Below are positions 28,035 through 39,751 of a DNA stretch of 63,259 bases, one piece after another (the first letter of the stretch is position 1; each line of letters begins with the position of its first letter). Made by a program: the position numbers and the translations under genes. The notes under the pieces were generated by a model, which was not told the origin of the DNA, made no database searches, and saw nothing but the letters and a program-made list of their open reading frames with translations. This DNA is from Niveispirillum sp. (GTDB lineage: Bacteria; Pseudomonadota; Alphaproteobacteria; Azospirillales; Azospirillaceae), in NCBI RefSeq assembly GCF_017996735.1, contig NZ_JAGOGJ010000027.1:1-63259 (forward strand). Reading direction: 5' to 3'.

Positions 28035-28646
28035 ATGGAAAAGTTTGTTCAGCTCACCGGTGTCGCCGCTCCGCTGCGTCTGATGAATGTCGATACGGAC
28101 ATGATCATTCCCGCCGACTATCTGAAGACGATCAAGCGCACGGGCCTGGGTGCCGGCCTGTTCGCCTCCATGCGCCTGAAGGACGGTCAGGAGGTTGCGG
28201 ATTTTGTGCTGAACAAGCAGGCCTACCGCCAGGCCAAGATCCTGATCGCCGGTGACAATTTCGGCTGCGGCTCCAGCCGTGAGCATGCGCCCTGGGCACT
28301 GGCCGATTTCGGCATCCGCTGCATCATCGCGCCCAGCTTTGCCGACATCTTCTTCAACAATTGCTTCAAGAACGGCATCCTGCCGATCCGCATGCCGACA
28401 GAGGTGGTCGACAAGCTGATGGCCGCCGCCGACAATGGCGCCAACGCCACCTTCACCGTGGATCTGGAAGCCCAGGCCATCACCCTGCCCGATGGGGAGA
28501 AGATCGCTTTCGATGTGGAGCCGTTCCGTCGCCAGTGCCTGTTGAACGGCTGGGACGATATCGGCCTGACCCTGCGCGAGGCCGGGTCCATCGACGCCTT
28601 CGAAGCCAAGGCCAAGGATGGCCAGCCCTGGCTCTGGGCCTCCTGA
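28035..28646 (+). CDS. leuD: 3-isopropylmalate dehydratase small subunit
   Basis: A 203-residue swivel-domain subunit of isopropylmalate isomerase (leucine synthesis, step two). Marks are [41 protein letters not shown] and [17 protein letters not shown]. It needs LeuC, which is not in this window. ATG 28035 lies inside a longer open frame beginning at 27660. leuB follows after 128 bases, probably co-transcribed. Confidence 0.95.
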   Translation: MEKFVQLTGVAAPLRLMNVDTDMIIPADYLKTIKRTGLGAGLFASMRLKDGQEVADFVLNKQAYRQAKILIAGDNFGCGSSREHAPWALADFGIRCIIAPSFADIFFNNCFKNGILPIRMPTEVVDKLMAAADNGANATFTVDLEAQAITLPDGEKIAFDVEPFRRQCLLNGWDDIGLTLREAGSIDAFEAKAKDGQPWLWAS

Positions 28647-28774
28647 TCCTCGGCCCACCATCGTTCCGCCGCCGTGATCGCGCCGCCCCTTGGCGGCGTG
28701 ACCGGGAAGGATTATGAATTCAGCCGCGGCGGTGATGCGCCGCCAATGCCAAGCAAACATACAGAGGTATTCCA

Positions 28775-29890
28775 ATGTCGACGAAGCGTTCGCTCCTTCT
28801 GCTGCCGGGCGACGGGATCGGTCCCGAGGTCATGCGTCAGGTCCGCCGCGTCATCGACTGGTATGCCCGCAAGCGCGGCATTGAATTCGCGGTCGAGGAA
28901 GGTCTGGTCGGCGGCTGCTCCTATGATGCGCATGGCACGCCCCTGACGGATGAGACCATGGCCCGCGCGCTGGCCGTGGACGCCGTGCTGCTGGCCGCCG
29001 TGGGCGGTCCGAAATGGGACAATCTGGGCTTTGACAAGCGTCCCGAGGCCGGCCTGCTGCGCCTGCGCAAGGAGATGGAGCTGTTCGCCAACCTGCGCCC
29101 GGCCAAGGTGTTCGACGCGCTGGTCGATGCCAGCACGCTGAAGCCCGACGTGGTGCGCGGCCTGGACATCATGATCGTGCGCGAACTGACGGGTGGTGTC
29201 TATTTCGGTGAGCCGCGCGGCATCACCGACCTGCCCAATGGCGAGCGTCGCGGCGTCAATACCCAGGTCTATGACACCCACGAGATCCACCGCGTCGCCC
29301 GCGTGGCCTTTGAGCTGGCGCGCAAGCGCGGCAACAAGGTCTGCTCTTCCGATAAGGGCAATGTGATGGAGTCGGGCCTGCTGTGGCGTCAGGAAGTGAT
29401 CGCCCTGCACAAGGCCGAATACCAGGATGTGGAACTGTCGCACATGCTGGCCGACGCTGCCGCCATGCAACTGGTGCGCAATCCCAAGCAGTTCGACGTG
29501 ATCGTCACCGATAACCTGTTCGGCGACATCCTGTCGGACGAGGCCTCGATGCTGACCGGCTCCATCGGCATGCTGCCCAGCGCCTCGCTGGGTGCCACCG
29601 ACGCCAATGGCAAGCGCAAGGCCCTGTATGAGCCGGTGCATGGTTCGGCCCCGGACATTGCCGGCCGCGACCTGGCCAACCCCATTGCCATGTTCCTGTC
29701 CTTCGCCATGGCCCTGCGCTGGTCCTTCGACCTGCAGGCCGAGGCGGACGTCCTGGAAAATGCCGTGGAGAACGTGCTGAACACCGGTCTGCGCACTGGC
29801 GACATCATGCAGCCGGGCATGGCCAAGGTCTCGACCTCCGTCATGGCCGACAGCATCCTGCGCGAGATGGACAAGGTTGCCGCCGCCTGA
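28775..29890 (+). CDS. leuB: 3-isopropylmalate dehydrogenase
   Basis: A 371-residue beta-decarboxylating dehydrogenase that converts 3-isopropylmalate to 2-ketoisocaproate with NAD+. PGDGIGPEV and [11 protein letters not shown] start the protein. [14 protein letters not shown] and [14 protein letters not shown] follow. The metal and substrate residues are in [17 protein letters not shown], and the NAD site is [14 protein letters not shown]. Full length for the family. leuD is immediately upstream. Confidence 0.96.
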   Translation: MSTKRSLLLLPGDGIGPEVMRQVRRVIDWYARKRGIEFAVEEGLVGGCSYDAHGTPLTDETMARALAVDAVLLAAVGGPKWDNLGFDKRPEAGLLRLRKEMELFANLRPAKVFDALVDASTLKPDVVRGLDIMIVRELTGGVYFGEPRGITDLPNGERRGVNTQVYDTHEIHRVARVAFELARKRGNKVCSSDKGNVMESGLLWRQEVIALHKAEYQDVELSHMLADAAAMQLVRNPKQFDVIVTDNLFGDILSDEASMLTGSIGMLPSASLGATDANGKRKALYEPVHGSAPDIAGRDLANPIAMFLSFAMALRWSFDLQAEADVLENAVENVLNTGLRTGDIMQPGMAKVSTSVMADSILREMDKVAAA

Positions 29891-29900
29891 TCGCGGCCCC

Positions 29901-30398
29901 GTGACCCCCATCGTCAAGAAACAGATCGGCGTCCGTCGGGCCACCCCGGCCGACGCCGATCTTGTTTGTGCCTTTGTTGCAGCATTGTCGGCGGAAGAAG
30001 GCATGGACCCGCCCGCCCTGACCCCGGCGAAATTCCACCGTCAGGGCTTTGGCGAGGATGCGCTGTTCCGCTGTCTGGTGGCGGAAACCGGCGACCGTAT
30101 CGCCGGCATGGTCCTGCTGACCCCCGGCTATGACAGCCAGACCGCCACCGGCGGCATGATGCTGGAAAATATCTATGTGGAGCCGGGATCGCGCCGGCTT
30201 GGCGTGGGCCGCGCCCTGATGGCGGCGGCGGGGCGGATGGCGCTGGACCAGGGCCTGTCCTGGATATGCTGGCACGCACGTCCCGCCAATGTGGGTGCCG
30301 GCCTGTTCTACCGTGCCCTGGGCGCGCGGACGGAGAGCGTCACCCTGCTGGGTATTGATGTGCGGCTGTTGGTGGGTACGGGCAGCAGCCGGTTGTGA
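29901..30398 (+). CDS. GNAT-family N-acetyltransferase
   Basis: A 165-residue acetyltransferase. The acetyl-CoA-binding motif A is ENIYVEPGSRRLGVGRALM, and GLFYRALGAR near the end is the usual motif B helix. The acceptor is unknown. The start is taken as GTG 29901, ten bases after the leuB stop; a TTG at 29877 overlapping leuB is possible. Close spacing suggests read-through from leuDB. Confidence 0.83.
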   Translation: MTPIVKKQIGVRRATPADADLVCAFVAALSAEEGMDPPALTPAKFHRQGFGEDALFRCLVAETGDRIAGMVLLTPGYDSQTATGGMMLENIYVEPGSRRLGVGRALMAAAGRMALDQGLSWICWHARPANVGAGLFYRALGARTESVTLLGIDVRLLVGTGSSRL

Positions 30399-30458
30399 TT
30401 GCCGGTGAGATTACCTGCCTATAGGATCAGGTTTGGGTTTTGAGCGATGGAGTTCGCC

Positions 30459-30710
30459 ATGTCCAAGCGTGCCTGGTTCGTCCCCAAAAGCCACGGGTTC
30501 GGCTATTCCCCTGCCGGTTGGGAGGGGTGGCTGGCCACGGCTTTGTTCATCCTGATCCTTGTGGGTGGCATCAAGGCCATTCAGGCCTTTGTCCCCGTGC
30601 CGCCGGGGCCCTGGCGCCCGCTTATCATGTTGGCCTGGGTTGCCGTCACCGGCGGCGTCTTTTTCCTGATTGCGCGGACCCGCACGCAGGGGGAGGTGCG
30701 CTGGCGCTGA
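30459..30710 (+). CDS. Small inner-membrane protein, two transmembrane segments
   Basis: An 83-residue protein. WLATALFILILVGGIKAI and PLIMLAWVAVTGGVFFLIA are two membrane-spanning stretches. The second ATG (30459) has GGAG with a 6-base spacer in front, so it is preferred over ATG 30447. I do not recognise a family. It lies between the GNAT gene and a small secreted protein on the same strand. Confidence 0.65.
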   Translation: MSKRAWFVPKSHGFGYSPAGWEGWLATALFILILVGGIKAIQAFVPVPPGPWRPLIMLAWVAVTGGVFFLIARTRTQGEVRWR

Positions 30711-30830
30711 GGTGGCAGGACCTGAGCGCTCAGCGCCAACTGGTCCGTACAGGGATGGTTTTCCCCTTGCCGGTGACGGGCCGTACCCCGCAGGTAGGGC
30801 TTACGGAACCGATCCCTGGAGACCTTGCCC

Positions 30831-31277
30831 GTGCGCCCTTCCATTCTTGCGGCCTTGCTGCTGATCCTGGCCATTCCGCCGGCATATGCCGAGACGGATC
30901 CCGCCACCCTCAAGGCCATCGAAGCGACCGCCTATGATTATGTGGATGGTCAGTTGGAGGGCGATGCCGCCCGCGTGGCCCGTGCCCTGCACCCCGATCT
31001 GGCCAAGCGTGCCGTCCGGCCCTCACCGGACAAGGATGAGGTGCTGGCCCTGCGCCGCATGAGCAAGGATGAACTGGTCGAACTGACCCGCCAAGGCGTG
31101 CTGAAGACACCGAAGGAGCAATGGGACCGGTCGGTCCGCGTACTGGACGTGACGGGCAATGTCGCGGTCGCACGGGTGGAGACGCCGTGGTTCGTGGACT
31201 ATTTCCATATGGGCCGGTTCGGCGACCGCTGGGTCATCGTTAACGCCATGTGGCAGCCGAAACCGCGCAACGGGTAG
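30831..31277 (+). CDS. Secreted NTF2-like (lumazine-binding-like) protein
   Basis: A 148-residue protein with a signal peptide (SILAALLLILAIPPAYA). The mature part, beginning ETDPATLKAIEATAYDYVDGQLEGDAARVARALHP, and the strand VIVNAMWQPKP resemble the putative lumazine-binding/SnoaL-like NTF2 fold. That family label does not give an activity. GTG 30831 is preferred over TTG 30825 because GGAG at 30818-30821 is then 9 bases away. Confidence 0.75.
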   Translation: MRPSILAALLLILAIPPAYAETDPATLKAIEATAYDYVDGQLEGDAARVARALHPDLAKRAVRPSPDKDEVLALRRMSKDELVELTRQGVLKTPKEQWDRSVRVLDVTGNVAVARVETPWFVDYFHMGRFGDRWVIVNAMWQPKPRNG

Positions 31278-31511
31278 GCCGTTCGCAGCGTTACCTGCCG
31301 CCCCGGATCATCGCCGCCGCTGGAAATACCGACCGTCATGCGCGCCCGCATACACGCCTTGCGTCAGGCGCTGACCTGCCACCCCGCACCCACGACCCTT
31401 GTCGGCTTGCCCGAACGGCTGTTTCAGGCTAATCACGCCGCCCAGGGTCATCCCGCATTGCAGCTAAGAAAAGGCGCTGCCGGATGTTCCAAACGTAATC
31501 TTGTTTCCTGA

Positions 31512-32504
<993 letters not shown>

Positions 32505-32540
32505 TCCCCGACGGGGGTGGCTTTCCACCTCTTTCACGGA

Positions 32541-32573
32541 AAACCCCGCATGGGTCACCATGCGGGGTTTTTT
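32541..32573 (+). terminator. Intrinsic terminator of mdh
   Basis: Perfect 12-bp arms AAACCCCGCATG and CATGCGGGGTTT with a 6-base loop, followed by a T-run. It lies 37 bases after the mdh stop, so mdh is transcribed separately from sucCD. Confidence 0.93.
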
Positions 32574-33048
32574 GTTGCGCCCGCTATCGGGTCGAAGTGC
32601 ATATCTGTCTGAAATTCGTGATTTCCAAGTAATTTTCTAAAATACCTGACAAATATTTCTCTAAAAAGCCTCATAATCGATGTCTTCACTGTGCTTCCAG
32701 CGCACTTCTGGTCTGCATTGTCGCACGCCGAAAGTATAGGTTCGGGTCTGTTTTTTAACCATTCAGTTACGGGTCGACCGTATAGTCCGCCCCATCAAAC
32801 GGACGTCGTCAGTAAAGATGTGCCCACGGCATAGCCGCGACGATGGTTCCATGAAGTGTCTAGTTAATTGTGTGGCGTGCTCAAGTTACAAGACAATGGT
32901 CGCGTCACAAGATCAGTGAAAAGCCTGCGATGATGGCATGATGAACGCAATGTGACATGAGTGCCATTGACCGATTGAGCGTTTTACTGACAGTACCCAC
33001 CTCCTCTCCGCTTCTTCGCATAAGCCATCATAAGGAATTGGACACCCC
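32574..33048. other. AT-rich 475-base promoter region
   Basis: This gap before the first small secreted-protein gene is visibly richer in A and T than its surroundings. No open frame with coding character and no known RNA fold were seen. It probably holds the promoter and regulatory sites of the 33049 gene; AAGGAA is a good ribosome site about 10 bases before the start. Confidence 0.45.
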
Positions 33049-33363
33049 ATGAAATCCGCCCTGCTGTTCGCCTCCGCTCTGTTGTCGCTGACCGCCACCT
33101 CTGCCTTCGCCGCCGGCTGCGAACAGGGTAATCCGCCGTCGCTGGTGGATGGCGCCACGGCCTCCCAGGAACAGATGGCTGAGACCATGAAGGCGGTTAA
33201 GGCCTACATCGTCGCTACCGAAGAGTATCAGGCGTGCCTGGAAGCCGCCGGCAAGGGTGGCAAGATGGATCTGGACGCCTACAACAAGTCCGCCGCCCGC
33301 ATGGAAGCGCTGGCTGCCGACTTCAACAAGCAGCTCAAGACCTTCAAGGCCCGTAACGGCTGA
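33049..33363 (+). CDS. Small secreted two-cysteine helical protein (copy A)
   Basis: A 104-residue protein with a clear signal peptide (LLFASALLSLTATSAFAAG). The mature part has exactly two cysteines, in CEQGNPPSL and EYQACLEA, probably a disulfide in the periplasm. The rest is predicted helix, with the C-terminal FNKQLKTFKARNG. It is clearly paralogous to the gene at 33711 (shared EQG-PPxL-DG, ATEEYQACL, GKMD, FNKQLK). I recognise the general C...PDG...Y..CL pattern of short proteobacterial secreted proteins but no function. It has its own terminator. Confidence 0.78.
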   Translation: MKSALLFASALLSLTATSAFAAGCEQGNPPSLVDGATASQEQMAETMKAVKAYIVATEEYQACLEAAGKGGKMDLDAYNKSAARMEALAADFNKQLKTFKARNG

Positions 33364-33413
33364 TATCCGTTACCTGCCATTGGGGCCCGCCATTGTCGGC
33401 GCGGCCCGCACAG

Positions 33414-33445
33414 AACCCGCGCCGGTATCCTGGCGCGGGTTTTTT
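33414..33445 (+). terminator. Intrinsic terminator between the two secreted-protein genes
   Basis: Perfect 10-bp arms AACCCGCGCC and GGCGCGGGTT with an 8-base loop and a T-run. It lies 51 bases after the copy A stop, so the paralogues are separate transcripts. The remaining 265 bases up to copy B are AT-rich and should carry its promoter. Confidence 0.92.
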
Positions 33446-33710
33446 GTTGCCGATGGCGGGCGGTTTGGCGCCCGACCTGCATCCCTGCATAAGTTTACCA
33501 TCTTGCCCCGCCCCGGCTGGAATTGACGGGTGGCCCACGATGAATTTATGCTAATTCCCAAGTTTAGGGAGATAAGGGCAAAATAGCCTAATAATTAGTC
33601 AGTTGGGGATAACTTGGCACCCAATAAAACCGGGCTGACAGAATATCCACGGCAAAAAAGGCCGTTGGATAAACTGTTATCTAAAATTTTATGTTTCGGG
33701 GTGTCCAACG

Positions 33711-34022
33711 ATGAAAAAAGCAATCCTCTCTACCACTTTGGCCTTTCTGTTTCTGAGCGGTGTGGCGCATGCCGGTTGCGAACAGGGCGATCCACCGGCT
33801 CTGCCCGATGGTTCCAGCGCGTCGGAGGCCGAGATGGCCGAAGCCGTGAAGGCCGTGAAGTCCTATATCGCGGCGACGGAAGAGTACCAGGCTTGTCTGA
33901 CGGCGGAAGGCAAGCGTGGCAAGATGGATATTGAGAGCTACAACAAATCGACCGAGCGCATGGAGAAGCTGGCCGCCAACTTCAACAAGCAGTTGAAGGC
34001 GTTCAAGAGCCGGGGCGGCTGA
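33711..34022 (+). CDS. Small secreted two-cysteine helical protein (copy B)
   Basis: A 103-residue paralogue of copy A. Signal peptide AILSTTLAFLFLSGVAHA, then CEQGDPPALPDGSSAS and EYQACLTAEGK. The two cysteines are 39 residues apart in both copies. Conserved charged helices follow (YNKSTERMEKLAANFNKQLK). ATG 33711 starts a normal signal peptide. The function is unknown; periplasmic location is inferred from the signal. Confidence 0.78.
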   Translation: MKKAILSTTLAFLFLSGVAHAGCEQGDPPALPDGSSASEAEMAEAVKAVKSYIAATEEYQACLTAEGKRGKMDIESYNKSTERMEKLAANFNKQLKAFKSRGG

Positions 34023-34033
34023 TCCGGTCTGGC

Positions 34034-34087
34034 GGCAGGCACGGCACAGGCGGCGGCAGGCGCGCACCCGCCCGTGCCGTGCCTGCC
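34034..34087 (+). terminator. Long-armed hairpin behind copy B
   Basis: Perfect 14-bp arms GGCAGGCACGGCAC (34034-34047) and GTGCCGTGCCTGCC (34074-34087) with a 26-base loop, 12 bases after the copy B stop. A short pyrimidine run (TGTCCTTT) follows. It may terminate transcription or protect the 3' end. Confidence 0.6.
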
Positions 34088-34439
34088 TGTCCTTTGCCGT
34101 GACGGACCGGGAAAGGCGGGAACCGGTCCGCATCGGGCATGGGTTGGGTAGTGGTCCTGCCGCCATTACATGGCACCCTTGCGCCCCGCGCTCGGTCATT
34201 ACGCGACTGCGGCATGCTTGTGTTGCGGCGCAAGGGTTTGCGCCATTTCCTGTCGTCAGGCGGACAGCAGGCTTGTGCAAAATTCCGCACCTGTATGAGC
34301 GTGGGCAGGGACCTTTGGATGGTTGATCCCGGTTCCCATAGTGCTAAAGTGCCGCCCGCGTGGGGAGGACCCCCGTGTGCGGCCGGGCGGATCCCCGCTC
34401 TGCCGGCCCGTCTCCCATCCAGAGCAAGACGGCTGAGCG
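34088..34439. other. Intergenic region upstream of sucC
   Basis: 352 bases without a supported gene. It should carry the sucCD promoter; no strong -35/-10 pair stands out and the ribosome site before the sucC start is weak. Confidence 0.4.
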
Positions 34440-35636
<1,197 letters not shown>

Positions 35637-35637
35637 C

Positions 35638-36510
35638 ATGGCCGTTCTCGTCAATAAAGACACCAAGGTCATCTGCCAGGGCTTCACCGGCGCGCAGGGG
35701 ACCTTCCATTCCGAACAGGCCATCGCCTATGGCACCAAGATGGTCGGCGGCGTGACCCCCGGCAAGGGCGGTTCCAAGCATCTGGACCTGCCCGTGTTCG
35801 ACACCGTGGCCGACGCGGTGCTGAAGACCGGTGCCAATGCCTCGGTCATCTATGTGCCGCCGCCGTTCGCGGCCGACGCCATCCTGGAAGCCATCGATGC
35901 CGAACTGCCGCTGGTGGTCTGCATCACCGAAGGCATCCCGGTGCTGGACATGGTTCGCGTCAAGCGCGCCCTGGCCAATTCCGCTACCCGCCTGATCGGT
36001 CCGAACTGCCCCGGCGTCATCACCCCGGACGAGTGCAAGATCGGCATCATGCCCGGCCATATCCACAAGCGTGGCAAGATCGGCATTGTGTCCCGTTCCG
36101 GCACCCTGACCTATGAGGCGGTGGCGCAGACGACGGCCGCCGGCCTGGGTCAGACCACCTGCATCGGCATCGGCGGCGATCCGGTCAACGGCACGAACTT
36201 CGTGGACGCGCTGGAGATGTTTGCCAAGGACCCGGAAACCGAAGGCATCATCATGATCGGTGAGATCGGTGGTGACGCCGAGGTCAATGGTGCCGAGTAC
36301 ATCAAGGCGTCGGGTCTGAAGAAGCCGGTCGTTGGCTTCATCGCCGGTCGTACCGCCCCGCCGGGCCGCCGCATGGGCCATGCCGGTGCCGTGATCTCCG
36401 GCGGTAACGATACCGCCGAGTTCAAGGTGGAAGCCATGCGCGCCGCCGGCATCCATGTGTCCGAAAGCCCGGCCAGCCTGGGTTCGACCATGGTGAAGGC
36501 GCTGGGCTGA
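35638..36510 (+). CDS. sucD: Succinyl-CoA synthetase alpha subunit
   Basis: A 290-residue subunit with the CoA-binding Rossmann fold ([18 protein letters not shown]) and [22 protein letters not shown] and the phosphohistidine loop around [18 protein letters not shown] follow. The residues [10 protein letters not shown] bind the second substrate. It ends with an [18 protein letters not shown] helix. Partner of sucC. The 3' side carries a palindromic element and a bidirectional terminator; no sucAB follows. Confidence 0.96.
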   Translation: MAVLVNKDTKVICQGFTGAQGTFHSEQAIAYGTKMVGGVTPGKGGSKHLDLPVFDTVADAVLKTGANASVIYVPPPFAADAILEAIDAELPLVVCITEGIPVLDMVRVKRALANSATRLIGPNCPGVITPDECKIGIMPGHIHKRGKIGIVSRSGTLTYEAVAQTTAAGLGQTTCIGIGGDPVNGTNFVDALEMFAKDPETEGIIMIGEIGGDAEVNGAEYIKASGLKKPVVGFIAGRTAPPGRRMGHAGAVISGGNDTAEFKVEAMRAAGIHVSESPASLGSTMVKALG

Positions 36511-36526
36511 TCCGTCGGTCCGTTGC

Positions 36527-36610
36527 GTTATACCACCGGTCAAAGTTCTTGACCGATGGTACGGCGGCGACTGCCGCCGCGCGGCCCCTATTTCGTGCCG
36601 CTGGTATTAG
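36527..36610 (+). repeat. Mosaic palindromic element, copy 2
   Basis: Starts TTATACCA and ends TGGTATTAG, an inverted outer border. Hairpin 1: TACCACCGGTCAA (36531-36543) and TTGACCGATGGTA (36549-36561), one mismatch, 5-base loop. Hairpin 2: CGGCGGC and GCCGCCG (36562-36579, loop GACT). Then GCGGC/GCCGC arms (36581-36601). It lies 17 bases after the sucD stop, in front of an intrinsic terminator and convergent with the XRE gene. It matches copy 1 read in the opposite direction. Confidence 0.8.
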
Positions 36611-36613
36611 AGT

Positions 36614-36656
36614 AAAGAAAACCCCCGCTGGATCGTTCCGGCGGGGGTTTTTCTTT
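36614..36656. terminator. Bidirectional terminator between sucD and the XRE gene
   Basis: 10-bp arms AAACCCCCGC (36619-36628) and GCGGGGGTTT (36641-36650), flanked by AAAGAA and TTTTCTTT, give T-runs on both strands. It can end sucCD transcription and that of the convergent regulator gene. Confidence 0.9.
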
Positions 36657-36682
36657 GGGCTGCGACTGGGTGATGACCGGCA

Positions 36683-37171
36683 CTATTTCTCCGGCCCCTC
36701 CGCCGCCCGCGACAGGGGATGGCCGGCCAGTTCGCTCTCCGTCAGGCGCACAGAGGCCGCATAGAGATGGGCGATCATTTTGCCCTTGTCCAGGGGTGTC
36801 AGCGGTTGGCTGCGTTCCCTCTGTTCCCGTTCCACCCGGCTGATCATCGCGGCCAGCAGAAACGGATCCACCTCCGGCTCCCGAGGCTCCGCCGAAGCAG
36901 GCCGGGGGCTGGCAGCAGGGGCGGGGGCTGCTGTTTCTGCCGCCGCTGTGGCCGGCAGGAACATCTCCCCCTCGCCGGTCAACAGCCAGTTCAGATTGAC
37001 GTTCCGGCGGGCCAGTTCGACCAGCCAGGCCACCTTGGGGGGCCCCCCATCCCCTTCATAGGAACTGTAGGTCGAACCCGGCAGGCCCAGATGCGATGCC
37101 ATGTCGGTGCGGCGGCTGAAACCGAGTCGTTGCCGGAGTTCCTGCAGGCGTATGGCTATTCCGCTGCTCAT
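36683..37171 (-). CDS. XRE-family (phage CI-like) transcriptional regulator
   Basis: A 162-residue protein. Residues about 5-65 form the helix-turn-helix: ELRQRLGFSRRTDMASHLGLPGSTYSSYEGDGGPPKV then VNLNWLLTGEGEMF, the usual end of CI repressor N-terminal domains. An Ala/Pro-rich linker (about 70-100) leads to a helical C-terminus with PLTPLDKGKMIAHLYAAS. It lacks a LexA-like peptidase domain, so induction by RecA cleavage is not expected. ATG 37171 is chosen; an ATTTTG/CAAAAT palindrome lies 50 bases upstream. Confidence 0.82.
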   Translation of the reverse strand: MSSGIAIRLQELRQRLGFSRRTDMASHLGLPGSTYSSYEGDGGPPKVAWLVELARRNVNLNWLLTGEGEMFLPATAAAETAAPAPAASPRPASAEPREPEVDPFLLAAMISRVEREQRERSQPLTPLDKGKMIAHLYAASVRLTESELAGHPLSRAAEGPEK

Positions 37172-38015
37172 GGTGCACCCCCAGGGCGCCATGCTGCGCC
37201 ATGGAGCGTGCATGGAATTAATTTTGCAACAAAATCATGTAGATTGCGCATCATCCGGGCGCCGCCAGCAGGGTGAGGCATTATCTTATATGCAACTCCG
37301 GGTTCCGATATTCCGTGGGCGAATTCCAGAGGGGTAAGGCCTGGGAGCGACGGATTATCGTTGAGTTCCCGTTTTTCGATGCGTAAACTCGTTTTCAAGA
37401 GATGCGGCCTTTGCGGATGGAAGACAGACGCTGGGATTTGAAATAAATGAACCGCGTTTTATCCAGATCCCTGTTCGCAGACCGATGGTCTGAGCGATGA
37501 TGGATAGAAGGCATAAAAATAGCGGTTCCGACCGTTTGGTCGGCAAGCTCCCTTAGTCTGTGCTGGAATTGCGTGTGGAATGTCTGGAACGCTGCCTGTA
37601 TTCCCTGATCGGCGGAATAGGTTGGATGGTGACTGAAAAGGCGCCCGCTTGTCAAAGTCGGTTGTAGGTGCCAACGCTATCAATTGAATGGTCATATGAC
37701 TATTCGAGGTAATTATTTGTGTTGGCTCTTGGGATGGTTGTGCTCTGAAAAGCGGCCTTTCCTGATACAAAAACAATCCGATCTCATGGCCGTGACAGGC
37801 TCTGCACCCGATGGGTGACCGGATGCTGCAATGATATCGGGAGCAACAGGGTTAATTCAAAACCGTTATGTTTCCGTTACCAGCGCGGAATTTCCTGCCG
37901 CGCAACGTGCTGCTTCCGCAGGACCTGAAGCCGTTTGAGCGGGTACCAGGAATGTCGGGCGCGCATGGCGGCGGCAACGGCCGGCGCGGTGGCTTCCGGT
38001 CAGCCGAAAATCGCG
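37172..38015. other. AT-rich gene-free region beside the XRE regulator
   Basis: About 840 bases with clearly lower GC than its neighbours. Short open frames (for example 37459-37776 on the minus strand) show no recognisable protein and no ribosome site. A small hairpin CCGACC/GGTCGG is at about 37530. It may be a decayed mobile segment or a long control region. Confidence 0.45.
37221..37235 (-). promoter_or_regulatory. Candidate operator upstream of the XRE gene
   Basis: A palindrome ATTTTG (37221-37226), CAA spacer, CAAAAT (37230-37235) lies 50 bases before the XRE start at 37171. This is a usual place for an autoregulatory CI-type operator. Only one copy is seen, so the role is a guess. 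Confidence 0.35.
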
Positions 38016-39632
38016 TCAGCGGCCGGCACGGATGGCGGCCGTGTCGCGCGCCTGATCATTGGAAGCGGTCTGACGCGGGGCGGTGCCACGGGCAACGTGA
38101 TCGGCGGGGAATCGGAAGCGGAAGGTCGTGCCGTGACCCAGCCGGCTGTCCACGGAAACGGTGGCGCCATGCAGTTCGGCCAGGGCGCGTGCGATCGACA
38201 GGCCCAGCCCCGTACCGTTCTGGTGATCCTGCACCCGTCCGACCTGCTCGAAGGGGCGCCAGATCCGTTCCAGGTCGCCATCGGGGATGCCAACCCCCGT
38301 ATCGGCCACTGACAAGACCAGCCGCCCGTCGCCACGGTCCAGATCCGCCGCCAGCCAGATGTCGCCCCCCGCCGGCGTGAACTTCACGGCATTGCCGACG
38401 ATGTTCAGCAGCAATTGGCGCAGCGCCCGTTCATCGGCCAGAAGCAGCAGCGGTTCGCCGATGGGAAGGTCGACATGGATGGACAGCCGCTTTTCCTGGG
38501 CCAGACCTTGGGCGATCCGCTGGATCTGCCGCAATTCACCCTCCAGGGGAATCCAGCACGGCTCCAGGGTCAGGCGCCCCGCCTCGATCTTGGACAGGTG
38601 CAACATGTCATTGATGACGGACAGCAGGTGGCGTGCCGCCACGGTGATGTCGCCGGCATATTCGATATGGCGCGGATCGGCCGGGATGCCGTCGCGGTCC
38701 GCGCTGGCGATCATGCCGGCAAAGCCCAGGATGGCGTTCAACGGCGTGCGCAACTCGTGGCTCATGGTAGCGATGAAGGCGGATTTGGTGCGCGATGCCT
38801 CCTCGGCGGCCAGACGGGCGGCTTCCGCCGCCGCCGCCTTGGCCTGGGCCGTGACATCGACCACCGTCGCCTGGATCGCATATTGCCCGTCCCAGACGAT
38901 ACGACGCGCCAGGACATCGACATGGATCAATGACCCGTCCCGGCAGACGTTCGGGGCCGACCGGATGATCGGTAGCTTGCCGCCGGCCAGCAGAATGGAC
39001 CAGGCGCGGTTTGCCTGCTCGCGCCCCGGCTCCGGGATGATGATGTCCAGGTCCATGGACAGGACGTCCAGAACCGATCCATAGCCCAGCATCTGCGCAT
39101 AGGCGGGGTTGCAGAACAGGATCCGGCGGCCGGAATGCACCACGATGCCCTGGACGGAGCCTTCGACCATGTCGCGCAGACGCTGTTCGTTGGTCCGCAG
39201 CGCCTGTTCGATGTCGCGGGCTTCCGTCACGTCGCGGGCTTCCGCCATGAGGCGGATCGCGCCATCCGGACCGGGATCGATAGGGGTGATGGAAACGTCG
39301 AAGACCAGCGGCGCCCCGGTTTCCGGGCCCGTGGCCGCATCGAACCGGATGGTGGCGCCCTGGCCCGCCGCCTGGACCGCGGAGGTCAGGCGTTCACGCA
39401 CCCCGGCGGCACCCCGCCACCAGGGTGTTTCCCACAAGGCAAGGCCCAGGACCTGCGACAGGGCCAGATCGCCGACGCGCAGGGCCGCCCGGTTGGCTGC
39501 CCGCACCGTGCCATCGCCATCCAGCAACACCAGGACCTGGGATGTGCTGTTGAAATAGGAGGTGAAGAGGCGATCGGCCTCCGTCAGACTTCCGGCCGAT
39601 ATCTGCTCCCCGGTCGTATCCGGCGCGACCAT
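38016..39632 (-). CDS. Cytoplasmic PAS-domain sensor histidine kinase
   Basis: A 538-residue kinase without membrane segments. Two PAS domains lie at about residues 25-140 (FNSTSQVLVLLDGDGTVRAANRAA) and 165-275 (QGIVVHSGRRILFCNPAYAQMLG). The DHp domain has the histidine in [18 protein letters not shown] near residue 290. The ATPase domain carries LLNIVGNAVKFTPAGG, VADTGVGIPD and NGTGLGLSIARAL. ATG 39632 (MVAPDTTGEQ) is preferred over the opening at 39794, which would run through the prfB terminator. It is soluble, so its signal is probably cytoplasmic (redox, light or small ligand). No adjacent regulator. Confidence 0.88.
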   Translation of the reverse strand: MVAPDTTGEQISAGSLTEADRLFTSYFNSTSQVLVLLDGDGTVRAANRAALRVGDLALSQVLGLALWETPWWRGAAGVRERLTSAVQAAGQGATIRFDAATGPETGAPLVFDVSITPIDPGPDGAIRLMAEARDVTEARDIEQALRTNEQRLRDMVEGSVQGIVVHSGRRILFCNPAYAQMLGYGSVLDVLSMDLDIIIPEPGREQANRAWSILLAGGKLPIIRSAPNVCRDGSLIHVDVLARRIVWDGQYAIQATVVDVTAQAKAAAAEAARLAAEEASRTKSAFIATMSHELRTPLNAILGFAGMIASADRDGIPADPRHIEYAGDITVAARHLLSVINDMLHLSKIEAGRLTLEPCWIPLEGELRQIQRIAQGLAQEKRLSIHVDLPIGEPLLLLADERALRQLLLNIVGNAVKFTPAGGDIWLAADLDRGDGRLVLSVADTGVGIPDGDLERIWRPFEQVGRVQDHQNGTGLGLSIARALAELHGATVSVDSRLGHGTTFRFRFPADHVARGTAPRQTASNDQARDTAAIRAGR

Positions 39633-39751
39633 CAGACAACCCCGTGCGATGCCCGACCGCGTCCTCTCGACGCTGGAACATCCGCCTTCTGGAAGTAGGA
39701 AAAGGCCGGAGGGTGCTTTGGCGCCCCCAAACCGCTGTGTCTTTTTGCGGC

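Noticed and set aside
37459..37776. 105-residue minus-strand frame in the AT-rich gap
   Set aside because: No ribosome site, no recognisable domain and odd composition. Kept only as part of a gene-free region.
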